Source of the DNA: Alphaproteobacteria bacterium
GTDB lineage: Bacteria > Pseudomonadota > Alphaproteobacteria > UBA6615
Direction: 5' to 3'
Length of the DNA stretch: 64,000 bases
NCBI GenBank assembly: GCA_009691025.1
Contig: SHWB01000001.1
Coordinates: 62,001 to 126,000 of the forward strand
This document shows positions 28,637 to 37,251 of this stretch, piece by piece. Within the stretch, counting starts at the first letter, position 1; the number at the start of each line of letters is the position of its first letter. The notes beneath the pieces are model-generated. The model did no database searches, was not told where the DNA came from, and saw only the letters and a program-made list of their open reading frames with translations. A program made the translations under genes and the position numbers.

Positions 28637-29257
28637 ATGGATCGTTTGCTAGAAGGTTATCGCCAGTTTCGTGCCAGCGTCTGGCCGGAGGAGCGCAGCC
28701 GCTACGAGGCGATGGCGCGGCGCGGGCAGACGCCCGAGACGCTGGTGATCGCCTGCTCGGACTCGCGCGTCGATCCGGCGACGGTGTTTGGCGCGGTGCC
28801 TGGCGAATTGTTCTCGGTGCGCAACGTTGCCGGTCTCGTGCCGCGCTACCAGCCGGATGCGGGCTATCACGGCACCAGCGCGGCGCTGGAATATGGCGTG
28901 CGCGTGCTCAAGGTCGCGCGCATCGTCGTACTGGGGCATGCGCAGTGCGGCGGCATCCGGGCGATGGTCGAAGGGGCTCCGCAGGGTGCGCGCGACTTCG
29001 TCAAACCGTGGATGAAGATCGCCGAGCCGGTGCTCCGCGCGCAGCCATCCGGACCCGACTCGGCCGATCCGCTCACCTTTTACGAGAATGGGGTGGTGCG
29101 CCTGACGCTTGCCAACCTGATGAGCTTCCCGTGGATCGCCGAAGCGGTCATATCCGGCGGACTGGCCCTGCACGGCTTCCGCTTCGACATCCACACCGGC
29201 GTGCTGGCGGTTCTCGAAGGCGACAGCTTCGTTCCCGTGGCGTCCGCCAGTGGTTAG
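28637..29257 (+). CDS. Beta-class carbonic anhydrase
   Basis: The 206-residue protein has the complete zinc site of beta carbonic anhydrases: Cys40-Ser-Asp42-Ser-Arg44 and His101-x-x-Cys104 (GHAQCGG). The Asp/Arg dyad for substrate binding is within CSDSR. It interconverts CO2 and bicarbonate in the cytoplasm, supplying bicarbonate to carboxylases and to CarAB. ATG 28637 with GGGGAAG upstream gives the standard N-terminus (MDRLLEGYRQFR). Its stop overlaps the end of the convergent acyl-CoA dehydrogenase gene by 4 bases. Confidence 0.95.
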   Translation: MDRLLEGYRQFRASVWPEERSRYEAMARRGQTPETLVIACSDSRVDPATVFGAVPGELFSVRNVAGLVPRYQPDAGYHGTSAALEYGVRVLKVARIVVLGHAQCGGIRAMVEGAPQGARDFVKPWMKIAEPVLRAQPSGPDSADPLTFYENGVVRLTLANLMSFPWIAEAVISGGLALHGFRFDIHTGVLAVLEGDSFVPVASASG

Positions 29258-30444
29258 ACCAGCCGCGCATCCGGTTCGAGGCCCAGAAGATGCTGGCCGA
29301 TGAGCTGGAAAAAGGCGAGGCGGCCCTGCAATTGCTGTGTGACGGTGTTGGCGTCACGCAGGCGCCGTTCGAAAGGCTGGCTGGCGAAGACGGAAGTGGT
29401 GCCGGCGTGGTGGTAGACGGCGCCGGTGGCGTCCTTCGCCTCGTGGATCGCATGCGTCACGGCCATGCGGATAGTCATGCGGTGGTCGATCGTGAAGGCG
29501 TCGTTGCGCGCCACGTCGTCCCAGAGCCGGTGCGCGCTTTCCAGCACATAGGCGCGGGCAGCGGCGATGCGTGTCGCGGCGCGGCCGAAATCGAACTGGG
29601 CCACGCCGTCCTCGCGCAGCGTCGGCGCGCCGCCACGCGGCGATTTCTCGCGTGCCAGCGTGGCGAAGGCGTCCATCGCCCCGCGTGCGATGCCCAGCGC
29701 GATGCCGGCGAAGCCGCAGCCATAGACGCTCTGCGCCGGCAGGCGGTAGAGCGTGCCCTCGGCATAACGGGGCGTGTCGGACTCCGGCACGAGCGTGTAG
29801 TCCGGGGAGAACCCATGCGCTTCAGGCACGAACAGGTCGGTGACGGCGTAGCGGTCGCTGCCGGTGCCGCGCAGGCCGATGACGTCCCACACATCGGTCA
29901 GCGTCACATCGGCACGCGGGAACAGCAGGGTCCGTTCGCGCGGCGGCCCGTCCGGCGTGACGATCCGGCAGCGCCCGCCGAACCATGTCGCGTGCCGGCC
30001 GCCGCTGGCGAAGTTCCATACGCCGGTGACGCGATAGCCGCCCTCGACGGGAATCGCCTCGCCGCGCCCCGGACCCCAGGCAAGGACCGCGCGCGGATCG
30101 CCGAAGATTCGTCGTGCGGCAGCGGGGGCGAGATAGGCTGATGCCATCGAGCAGCCCGAAGCCTGGGCGAGGCACCAGGCAACGCTGGCGTCGGCGGCGG
30201 CCACAATCTCCATCACCGCGAACAGCGTGGCCGGATGCAGTTCCTCGCCGCCCAGCGCGCGCGGCAGCAACAGGCGTAACAGGCCGGCTGCGTGCAGGGC
30301 ATCGAGCAAATCGGCCGGCAATTCGCGCGCGGCATCGATGCGCGGCGCCGCCGCGGAGATCGCCGGCGCGAGGCTGCGCGCCCGCCCCACGATATCGGCA
30401 GCGCCGGGCGAGCGCGTTGGGCCGCCGGTATCGGGAGGGGTCAT
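29254..30444 (-). CDS. Acyl-CoA-dehydrogenase-family flavoprotein (group D monooxygenase-like)
   Basis: The 396-residue protein follows the acyl-CoA dehydrogenase plan: an N-terminal helical domain, a middle beta domain (VTGVWNFASGGRHATWFG) and a C-terminal four-helix domain (GAVYHHAGTTSVFASQPFER). The middle-domain words and the HHAGTTS segment are those of the subgroup that includes flavin-dependent monooxygenases such as HsaA and HpaB-like proteins, rather than true beta-oxidation enzymes. It may need a separate flavin reductase, not seen nearby. It is followed 13 bases upstream by the CocE-type hydrolase reading the same way, a likely two-gene operon. Confidence 0.85.
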   Translation of the reverse strand: MTPPDTGGPTRSPGAADIVGRARSLAPAISAAAPRIDAARELPADLLDALHAAGLLRLLLPRALGGEELHPATLFAVMEIVAAADASVAWCLAQASGCSMASAYLAPAAARRIFGDPRAVLAWGPGRGEAIPVEGGYRVTGVWNFASGGRHATWFGGRCRIVTPDGPPRERTLLFPRADVTLTDVWDVIGLRGTGSDRYAVTDLFVPEAHGFSPDYTLVPESDTPRYAEGTLYRLPAQSVYGCGFAGIALGIARGAMDAFATLAREKSPRGGAPTLREDGVAQFDFGRAATRIAAARAYVLESAHRLWDDVARNDAFTIDHRMTIRMAVTHAIHEAKDATGAVYHHAGTTSVFASQPFERRLRDANTVTQQLQGRLAFFQLIGQHLLGLEPDARLV

Positions 30445-30457
30445 CGCCGCTCCAGAC

Positions 30458-32230
30458 TCATCGCTTATTGCCGCGCTTCTTCCCTGGGATAACCGGCAGC
30501 ATCAGGTACGACGGATGGTTGGGGCCGGCATGCAGGGTCACGCGGCCGCCGAAGACGCGCGCCGGCCGATCCCTGGGATTGTCGTGCAGGAAGGGCCCGC
30601 AACCCGTCATCTCGTTTTTCATGTTCGACAGGCGCAGTCCCTCGCCCGGATAGACGTAATCCTTGCCACGCACGCTGAGCGCGATGCGGTAACCACGCGG
30701 CACGACGATGCCGGTCGGCCAGATTTCGACATCGCACTCATAGACACGGCCGGGCGTCAGCGGCTGCTTCTCGTCGTGGGTATGATACGGCCAGTACGGC
30801 TTAGACAGCTTCTTGTCGAGCTTGCGCTGTGAGGCACGCAGCCAGCCCTGGGCGATCGGCGTATGCGGGTCGACTGTGCCCTGGAAGGTCACTTCCTTCA
30901 TGTCTCCCGTGAACAGGCGGACGACGAGGAAGAGGTCGGCGTCGGGCGTCTCCGACGATACGAACAGCTTGGCCGAGATGGGGCCTAGGATCTCGGTTTC
31001 CTCATCGGCCGGCGGCAGGAAGAAGGTCACGCCGTCGCCGAGGCCGTCATAGGTGATGGTCGTCTTCTTCGCCGGCCCCTTGCCGCCAAGAGACATATGG
31101 GCGGGATCGAGTAAGAGCTTCGTCCATTTCGTCTGCGGCAGCGGCCATTCCTTCTCCGTGCGCGGCTCGAAGCGCTCGCCGACATGGCGCGTCTTCACCA
31201 TCACGCGCGGTTTGCGGTTCCAGCCGTTCTTCTCGCCCTTGAGGTAATGGGCGAAGAACTGCTTCTGCAGCTCGCGTCCATAGGGGGTGTAGAACTCCGT
31301 CCAGTGCTCGAGGCCGTGGATCTCGAGCCACTTTTCCTTTGCCGCCGCGCGCACGTAACCTTCGTAGTTGCCGCGCGGATGCAGGCCCTGGCCGGCCCAG
31401 CTCGCCGTCGACAGGAAGGGCGTCTTCACCTTCGACCAGTCGGGCGAGCGGTCGCGGTGCCATTCGTCGTCTAGCGGATGGGCGAGGATGTCCTTCTCTA
31501 TGTCCTGTCGGTTCTTCGCCAGCGCGGCCTCCGGCAGGGTCGGCGGTCCCGACACCAGCTCCCCCGAGAGGATGTTGCTCTTGTATCCGCGCGTGCCGAG
31601 ACCATGCTGAATCGTCTTGATCTGCATGTCTAACCAGTTCGGCAGGAAGGTGCACATGATACCGCCGTGGTAGCAGAACTCGCGGTACATGTCGGCGGCA
31701 CCTTCCCAGATACACATCGCCGCGAGGTGTCTGGGCTGCAGGCAGGCGACGTGCCACTGGTTCGAGCCGTAGTAGGAAATGCCGTTGAGGCCGACCTTGC
31801 CGTTGGACCATGGCTGCACGCCGGCCCACTCGATGCAGGCGGCATAGTCCTGCGTCTCGCGCGGCGAATAATGGTCGATGAAGCCGGGCGAGCGGCCGGC
31901 ACCGCGCGAATCGATCCGCACCACAACGTAGCCGTCGGGCACCCAATGCTCGGGATCGACCGTCTCCCAGGTCTGGTACTTGTTGGTCGAACCCGAGATG
32001 GCTTCGGGATGGTCCTTCGAGAACAGCTCCCACACGGTCTTGTAGCCGTCCTGCCAGGACAGCCACTTGGCGTAGGGGCCGTAGGTCATCAGCACCGGAT
32101 ATCGGCCGGGGCCGATCGGCAGGTAGACATCGGCGCGCAGCACTAGGCCGTCGTCCATCGCCACTGGCACGTCCCAGTCGACACGCATGCCGTCGCGAAC
32201 TTCGGATTTGTATGTCGTGGCCTCGGTCAT
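30458..32230 (-). CDS. CocE/NonD-family hydrolase (X-Pro dipeptidyl-peptidase S15-like)
   Basis: The 590-residue protein has an alpha/beta-hydrolase core with the oxyanion tyrosine region (MTYGPYAKWLSW) and the nucleophile motif GISYYGSNQWH; Ser is followed by Tyr, as in cocaine esterase and X-Pro peptidases. A C-terminal jelly-roll domain (ISAKLFVSSETPDADLFLV, ALSVRGKDYVYPGEG) completes the CocE architecture. Such enzymes hydrolyse esters or amides of small molecules. No signal peptide is seen, so it is cytoplasmic. It reads into the acyl-CoA-dehydrogenase-like gene 13 bases later, suggesting joint catabolism of an ester or amide. Confidence 0.9.
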   Translation of the reverse strand: MTEATTYKSEVRDGMRVDWDVPVAMDDGLVLRADVYLPIGPGRYPVLMTYGPYAKWLSWQDGYKTVWELFSKDHPEAISGSTNKYQTWETVDPEHWVPDGYVVVRIDSRGAGRSPGFIDHYSPRETQDYAACIEWAGVQPWSNGKVGLNGISYYGSNQWHVACLQPRHLAAMCIWEGAADMYREFCYHGGIMCTFLPNWLDMQIKTIQHGLGTRGYKSNILSGELVSGPPTLPEAALAKNRQDIEKDILAHPLDDEWHRDRSPDWSKVKTPFLSTASWAGQGLHPRGNYEGYVRAAAKEKWLEIHGLEHWTEFYTPYGRELQKQFFAHYLKGEKNGWNRKPRVMVKTRHVGERFEPRTEKEWPLPQTKWTKLLLDPAHMSLGGKGPAKKTTITYDGLGDGVTFFLPPADEETEILGPISAKLFVSSETPDADLFLVVRLFTGDMKEVTFQGTVDPHTPIAQGWLRASQRKLDKKLSKPYWPYHTHDEKQPLTPGRVYECDVEIWPTGIVVPRGYRIALSVRGKDYVYPGEGLRLSNMKNEMTGCGPFLHDNPRDRPARVFGGRVTLHAGPNHPSYLMLPVIPGKKRGNKR

Positions 32231-32330
32231 GGCGTGGCTCCGTCCCCGGCGTCAGTCTCCCAGGCTCTGCGGCCGTCGTCGCACTGTCGCAGGACGGGTA
32301 TCGCCTGACAATCGGCGGCGGGGTTACCTA

Positions 32331-32828
32331 TTATAGCCTGGTCGGGTTGGGGGCGTCGCCGTAGACCAGCTCCGGATCGAACACCTTCTCGGTGTCGGTG
32401 AAGGCCAGCGGCACGGGCGTGGCCGCCACCGCGGGTCCTGTTGGCACCGCGCGGTAGAAACAGGAGCGGTAGCCGACATGGCAGCTTGCCCCACCATCGA
32501 CGCGTACGCGCAGCCAGACGCAATCCTGATCGTCGTCGACGCGCAGCTCGACGACGTGCTGCACGAAACCGCTGGTCGCGCCCTTGTGCCACAGCGCCTT
32601 GCGCGAACGGCTCCAGTAATGGGCCTCGCCGGTGCGGATGGTCGCCTCCAGCGCCGCGGCGTTCATGTAGCCGACCATCATCAGCTCGCCGCTGGCGTGG
32701 TCGGTCGTCACGGCCGGCATCAGGCCGTCGACATCGAATTTGGGCGCCAGCACGGCGCCCTCCTCGACCTGGGCGATGCTCTCGCGGGGGGCGAACAGCG
32801 GCGAAGCGGGCCGGTTTGGCTCGGCCAT
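32331..32828 (-). CDS. hisI: Phosphoribosyl-AMP cyclohydrolase
   Basis: The 165-residue single-domain protein has HisI motifs: [37 protein letters not shown] and [11 protein letters not shown] followed by [11 protein letters not shown]. The cysteines with the aspartates of the DDDQD region form the Zn/Mg sites. It opens the adenine ring of PR-AMP in histidine synthesis. It is not fused to HisE, and no other his genes are near. It is divergent from a CobW-type GTPase gene 107 bases away. Pairings of COG0523 proteins with zinc-enzyme genes including hisI are known from zinc-starvation regulons. Confidence 0.93.
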   Translation of the reverse strand: MAEPNRPASPLFAPRESIAQVEEGAVLAPKFDVDGLMPAVTTDHASGELMMVGYMNAAALEATIRTGEAHYWSRSRKALWHKGATSGFVQHVVELRVDDDQDCVWLRVRVDGGASCHVGYRSCFYRAVPTGPAVAATPVPLAFTDTEKVFDPELVYGDAPNPTRL

Positions 32829-32935
32829 GGCGGCAACTCCTTGGGCCTGCGGACAGGGCTGGTGTTATAACGGCGTCCGCGCGCGCGAAGTCAAGACGCG
32901 CGCCCTGGCCGACGGGCCGGGAAGGGAGGATGCGT

Positions 32936-33964
32936 ATGGGCGAATGGGACGCCCCGCCGCCGGCCGAGCGGCTGCCGGTGGGGCTCGTGACCGGCTTCTT
33001 CGGCAGCGGCAAGACGACGCTGGTCAACCACCTGCTGCGCCAGAAGGCGGCGGCGAACACCGTCGTCATCGTCAACGAGCTGGGCGAGATCGGCCTCGAC
33101 CACGATCTGGTGGTGACGGCGCGCGAGAACGTCACGCTGCTCGCCTCGGGCTGCCTGTGCTGCTCGCTGCGCGGCGACCTGCAGCGCACCCTGACCGAGC
33201 TTTACCTGCTGCGCGTGCGGCGGACCATTCCGGCCTTCACCCGCGTGCTGGTGGAGACGACCGGCCTCGCCGACCCTGGCCCGGTTATGAACACGCTGAT
33301 GCTCGACGAGCTGGTGGCGACGTACTACCGGCTCGATGGCGTGGTCGCGACGGTCGACGCGGCGGCCGGCATGGGCTCGCTCGACCGGCATCGCGAGGCG
33401 GTGAAGCAGGCGGCGCTGGCCGACCGCCTCGTCCTGACCAAGACCGACCTCGCCAGCCCCGCGACGGTGGCGGCGCTGACGACGCGGCTAGCCTCGCTCA
33501 ATCCCGGGGCCCGGGTGGTGACGGCGAGACAGGGGGAAATCGACCCGGCGCTGCTGTTCGGCCTCGGCCTGTGGGACGACGCCCGCCGCGCCCGCCTCGA
33601 TGCCTGGCTCGGCGAGGGCGCCGACGAGGGGCACGGCCACAGCCACGACGACGGCATCGTCACCCACGCCTTCGCCCTCGACCGGCCGGTCGAGCGCGCC
33701 GCCTTCGAAGCGTGGTTCGAACTGGTGGCCCTGCTGCGCGGGCCGGACCTGCTGCGACTCAAGGGCATCGTCAACGTGGCCGGCGCGCCACGGCCGCTGG
33801 TGGTGCATGCCGTCCAGCACGTGCTCCATCCGCCGGTGGAACTCGATGCCTGGCCGGGCGACGACCGCCGCACGCGCCTCGTCGTCATAGCCCGCAACGT
33901 GCCGCGCGCGGCCATCGCCTCAACCATGGCCCGGCTGGAGACGATACCCGTTCCGGCCACCTGA
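32936..33964 (+). CDS. CobW/COG0523-family metal-chaperone GTPase
   Basis: The 342-residue protein has the Walker A GFFGSGKTTL (residues 20-29), the metal site Cys73-Leu-Cys75-Cys76 (GCLCCSL), the NKxD-like TKTD, and the C-terminal CobW domain. A histidine-rich linker (EGHGHSHDDG) could hold zinc. Start 32936 is preferred to an ATG 6 bases upstream because GGGAGGA then lies at proper distance. COG0523 GTPases deliver or sense metals, mostly zinc or cobalt. Divergence from hisI, a zinc enzyme gene, favours a zinc role. An 8-base palindrome GTTATAAC lies between the two genes. Confidence 0.9.
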   Translation: MGEWDAPPPAERLPVGLVTGFFGSGKTTLVNHLLRQKAAANTVVIVNELGEIGLDHDLVVTARENVTLLASGCLCCSLRGDLQRTLTELYLLRVRRTIPAFTRVLVETTGLADPGPVMNTLMLDELVATYYRLDGVVATVDAAAGMGSLDRHREAVKQAALADRLVLTKTDLASPATVAALTTRLASLNPGARVVTARQGEIDPALLFGLGLWDDARRARLDAWLGEGADEGHGHSHDDGIVTHAFALDRPVERAAFEAWFELVALLRGPDLLRLKGIVNVAGAPRPLVVHAVQHVLHPPVELDAWPGDDRRTRLVVIARNVPRAAIASTMARLETIPVPAT

Positions 33965-34063
33965 CCCTCTCGGTGTTCACCCGATCACTATTGGACTTCG
34001 CTCACGGAGTGGGCATGATGGCTTCCGGAGGCGCCAAGACCTTCGGCGGGAACGTCAGTCCTC

Positions 34064-34840
34064 ATGGCCACCTATCAGAATCGGTCCCTCGAGCGTGCCT
34101 TCTCCATCCTGGAGTATCTCGGCGCGACCGAACGCGGCCTGACCGTCGTCGAGATCGCGCGCCAGACGAAGCTGCACCGGGCGACTGTCCACCGGCTGCT
34201 GATGGTCCTCAACCAGCTCGGCTACGTCTACAAAGACCGCGTCACGCGCGAGTACTGGGCCGGCTTCCACCTGCATCCCTTCGGCTATCGCACCAGCATG
34301 ATCGCGCGCCTGACGCATCATGCCCGGCCGTTCCTCGTGACGCTGGCCAACGAGGTCGACGAATCGGTGCATCTCGGCGCGCTCGAGGGCATCCAGTCGC
34401 TGGTTTGCGAGCGCATCGGCACCGCGCGCAGCGCGCGCCTCGACCGCCAGCCCGGCGAGTATCTCGACGCGCACGCCAACGCGGTCGGCAAAGCGCTGCT
34501 GTCGCAGCGGCCGGAAGAAGAACTGCGCCGCGCCTATCGCGAGGCGACGATGCGCGCCCATACCGGACGCACGATCACTAATGTCGAGGGGCTGCTGCGC
34601 GAGCTGCGGCAGACGAAGTCGCGCGGCTACGCGGTCAACGACGAGGAGTATCGGATGGGCGTACGCTCGGTCGCCGCGCCGGTGCTCAACCCGGCGGGCC
34701 GTGCCCTGGCCGCCATCGCCATCACCGGCCCGAAGGCGCGGCTGACGGACGCCATGCTGCCCAAACTTGGCCAGCGCACGGTCGAGACCGCCCGCGCGCT
34801 GGTCGGCCGCCTGCTGGAGATCGCGCCCAACGACGACTGA
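34064..34840 (+). CDS. IclR-family transcriptional regulator
   Basis: The 258-residue protein has the winged helix (ERAFSILEYLGATERGLTV, EIARQTKLHRATVHRLLMVL) and the IclR effector domain (LDAHANAVGKALLSQ, GYAVNDEEYRMGVRSVAAPV). The start is placed at ATG 34064. IclR proteins control catabolic operons. The closest catabolic gene is the convergent muconolactone-isomerase-like gene, whose stop is 3 bases from this one. A target promoter could not be identified. Confidence 0.88.
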   Translation: MATYQNRSLERAFSILEYLGATERGLTVVEIARQTKLHRATVHRLLMVLNQLGYVYKDRVTREYWAGFHLHPFGYRTSMIARLTHHARPFLVTLANEVDESVHLGALEGIQSLVCERIGTARSARLDRQPGEYLDAHANAVGKALLSQRPEEELRRAYREATMRAHTGRTITNVEGLLRELRQTKSRGYAVNDEEYRMGVRSVAAPVLNPAGRALAAIAITGPKARLTDAMLPKLGQRTVETARALVGRLLEIAPNDD

Positions 34841-34843
34841 CTA

Positions 34844-35155
34844 TTACGGCAGCGCTGGCAGCCTGCATTCCGCCTTCTTGTAGGCGGCGGCGGGATGCTC
34901 GATCAGCGGCGTCACCTCGATCACCATCCACGGATGCAGCGGTAGCGACGACAGGTTGGCGTGCAGCTCCTCCAGCGTCTCGGCCTGCCACAGGCTGAAA
35001 TTGGCCCGCCTGCCGACGATGCGCCAGATGCGCAGCAGCTTGCCTCCGTCCATCAGCTCGCCGCCGCGCTTCAGTTCGCGCGCGTTGATGTCGGCGACCT
35101 TCTCCGGCGCCATGTCGCCAGGCAGGGCGACGGTGATCTGCACCATGAATAGCAA
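34844..35155 (-). CDS. Muconolactone-delta-isomerase-like protein
   Basis: The protein begins MLFMVQITVALPGDMAPEK if the TTG at 35155 is used. AGGAGGCG lies directly upstream, and the MLFxV...TV start is that of muconolactone isomerases. An ATG three codons in (35146) is the alternative. At 103 residues it is of family length and contains LLRIWRIVGRRANFSLW and HPWMVIEVTPLIEHP. True muconolactone isomerase works in the catechol branch of the beta-ketoadipate pathway, but no cat genes are near, so it may isomerise or simply bind another substrate. The convergent IclR regulator ends 3 bases away. Confidence 0.8.
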   Translation of the reverse strand: MLFMVQITVALPGDMAPEKVADINARELKRGGELMDGGKLLRIWRIVGRRANFSLWQAETLEELHANLSSLPLHPWMVIEVTPLIEHPAAAYKKAECRLPALP

Positions 35156-35258
35156 TGCGCCTCCTCCTCGCCCGCATCTGCGTGGTGCGTGACGATAGCG
35201 CAGGGGTGACCTGACGGCACCACTCCCCAAGCCGGCTTGTGGGCTGTATGAAAAGGCC

Positions 35259-37247
35259 ATGATCGCGGAACTGGGCCACTTCGCCCTCATCCTCGCGCTT
35301 TGCGTCGCCTGCGCGCAGGCGACCGTGCCGCTGCTCGGGGCGGCCTGGGGCGAGGCGCGCCTGATGGAGCTGGCGCGGCCGGCGGCGCATGCCCAGCTCG
35401 CCATGGTGGCGCTGGCCTTCGCCGCGCTGACCAATGCCTACGTCACCGGCGATTTCTCCGTCGCCGTCGTGGCGCAGAATTCCCACTCCGCCCAGCCGCT
35501 GCTCTACCGGGTCTCCGCCGTCTGGGGCAATCACGAGGGCTCGCTCGTGCTGTGGGTGCTGATCCTCGCCGTGTTTGGCGCGGCGGTGGCGGGCTTCGGG
35601 CGCAACCTGCCGCCGGCTTTGGCCGCGCGCACGCTGGCGGTGCAGGCGATGATCGGCGCGGCCTTTCTAGCCTTCATCCTCGCCACCTCGAATCCGTTCG
35701 CCCGCGCCTTTCCGGCGCCGGCCGAGGGCATGTCGCTCAATCCGTTGCTGCAGGATCCGGGCCTCGCCTTCCATCCGCCGCTGCTCTATGGCGGCTATGT
35801 CGGGCTGTCGATCGTCTTCTCCTTCGCTGTCGCCGCATTGCTGGAAGGGCGCATCGACGCGGCCTGGTCGCGCTGGGTGCGGCCCTGGACGCTCGCCGCC
35901 TGGGTCTGCCTCACCGCCGGCATCGCGCTGGGCAGTTGGTGGGCCTATTACGAACTCGGCTGGGGCGGCTGGTGGTACTGGGACCAGGTCGAGAACGCCT
36001 CTTTCATGCCGTGGCTGGTGGCGACGGCGCTGCTCCATTCGGCCATCGTCGTCGAACGACGCGACGCGCTGAAAAGCTGGACCGTGCTGCTGGCCATCCT
36101 CGGCTTCTCGCTGTCGTTGCTCGGCACCTTCCTCGTACGCTCCGGCGTGCTCACTTCTGTGCACACCTTCGCCAGCGATCCTGGTCGTGGCCTGTTCATC
36201 CTCCTGATGCTGGTGGTCGCCATCGGCGGCAGCCTCGCTTTGTATGCATGGCGCGCGCCGAAGCTTAGCCCGGGCGGGCTGTTCGCGCCGGTCAGCCGCG
36301 AGGGCGCGGTGGTTCTCAACAACCTGCTGCTTTGCACCGGCGCCGCGACGGTCTTCGTCGGCACGCTCTATCCCTTGGCGCTGGAAGTGGTCGGCGGCGG
36401 ACGGGTGTCGGTCGGGCCGCCATTCTTCGCCGGCACCTTCGTGCCGCTGATGGTGCCGCTGGCCGTGGCCGTGGCGGTCGGACCGCTGCTGGCCTGGAAA
36501 CGGGCTGATCTCGGCGGCGCGCTCGGGCGTCTCGGCGCGGCGGCCGGCATTGCCGGGGCGGTGGCGGTGGCGACGCTGTGGATCGCGGTCGGCGACAAGG
36601 TGTGGGGCGCGGTCGGCCTTGCGCTGGCCGCCTGGCTGGCCGCCGGCGTGGCTACGGAACTCGCCGGCCGGTTGCGCATGGCGCGCGCCAGCGGCGCCGG
36701 ACTCGGCCGCCGCCTCGCCGCGCTGCCGGCGGGCGAATGGGGCATGGCTCTCGCCCATCTCGGCCTCGCCGTCGCCATCGTCGGCATGACGGCGTCGTCG
36801 TTGTGGGAGCGCGGCCATGTCGGCGCCTTGCGCGCCGGCGAGTCGATGACGGTGGCCGGCTACACGGTGGCGCTGCGCGGCGTCGCCGAGGTGGCGGGCC
36901 CCAACTACACCGCCGCGCGTGGCCAGTTTGACGTTGCCGTCGGCGGCCGCCCGCTAATGACCCTGTTGCCGGAGCGCCGCCACTATCATACCGCCGGCGA
37001 CCAGACGACGACCGAGGCGGCGATCCGTACGCGGCCGCTCGGCGACCTCTACGTCGTGCTCGGCGAGCCGGACGGGCAGGGGGCATGGACGGTGCGCGTC
37101 CATTTCCGTCCGATGGTGTCGGCGCTCTGGGCCGGCGCGCTGATGATGGTGCTGGGCGGCCTCGCCTCGCTGGCCGACCGCCGCCTGCGCGTCGGCGCGC
37201 CCTCGCGACGGCGTCGTGTGGCGCAAGCAGCCGCGCCGACGGCGTAA
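35259..37247 (+). CDS. ccmF: Cytochrome c maturation heme lyase subunit CcmF
   Basis: The 662-residue protein is a multi-span inner-membrane protein. It has the tryptophan-rich heme-handling WWD-type loop GWGGWWYWDQVENASFMPW near residue 235, plus HEGSLVLWV and the periplasmic domain near the C-terminus (HYHTAGDQTTTEAAI). It joins heme from CcmE to apocytochrome c together with CcmH. ccmH follows, but ccmE is not upstream and no ccmG (DsbE thioredoxin) lies between, unlike the usual ccmEFGH order. All recognisable heme-ligand histidine regions appear intact. Confidence 0.96.
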   Translation: MIAELGHFALILALCVACAQATVPLLGAAWGEARLMELARPAAHAQLAMVALAFAALTNAYVTGDFSVAVVAQNSHSAQPLLYRVSAVWGNHEGSLVLWVLILAVFGAAVAGFGRNLPPALAARTLAVQAMIGAAFLAFILATSNPFARAFPAPAEGMSLNPLLQDPGLAFHPPLLYGGYVGLSIVFSFAVAALLEGRIDAAWSRWVRPWTLAAWVCLTAGIALGSWWAYYELGWGGWWYWDQVENASFMPWLVATALLHSAIVVERRDALKSWTVLLAILGFSLSLLGTFLVRSGVLTSVHTFASDPGRGLFILLMLVVAIGGSLALYAWRAPKLSPGGLFAPVSREGAVVLNNLLLCTGAATVFVGTLYPLALEVVGGGRVSVGPPFFAGTFVPLMVPLAVAVAVGPLLAWKRADLGGALGRLGAAAGIAGAVAVATLWIAVGDKVWGAVGLALAAWLAAGVATELAGRLRMARASGAGLGRRLAALPAGEWGMALAHLGLAVAIVGMTASSLWERGHVGALRAGESMTVAGYTVALRGVAEVAGPNYTAARGQFDVAVGGRPLMTLLPERRHYHTAGDQTTTEAAIRTRPLGDLYVVLGEPDGQGAWTVRVHFRPMVSALWAGALMMVLGGLASLADRRLRVGAPSRRRRVAQAAAPTA

Positions 37248-37251
37248 GTTC

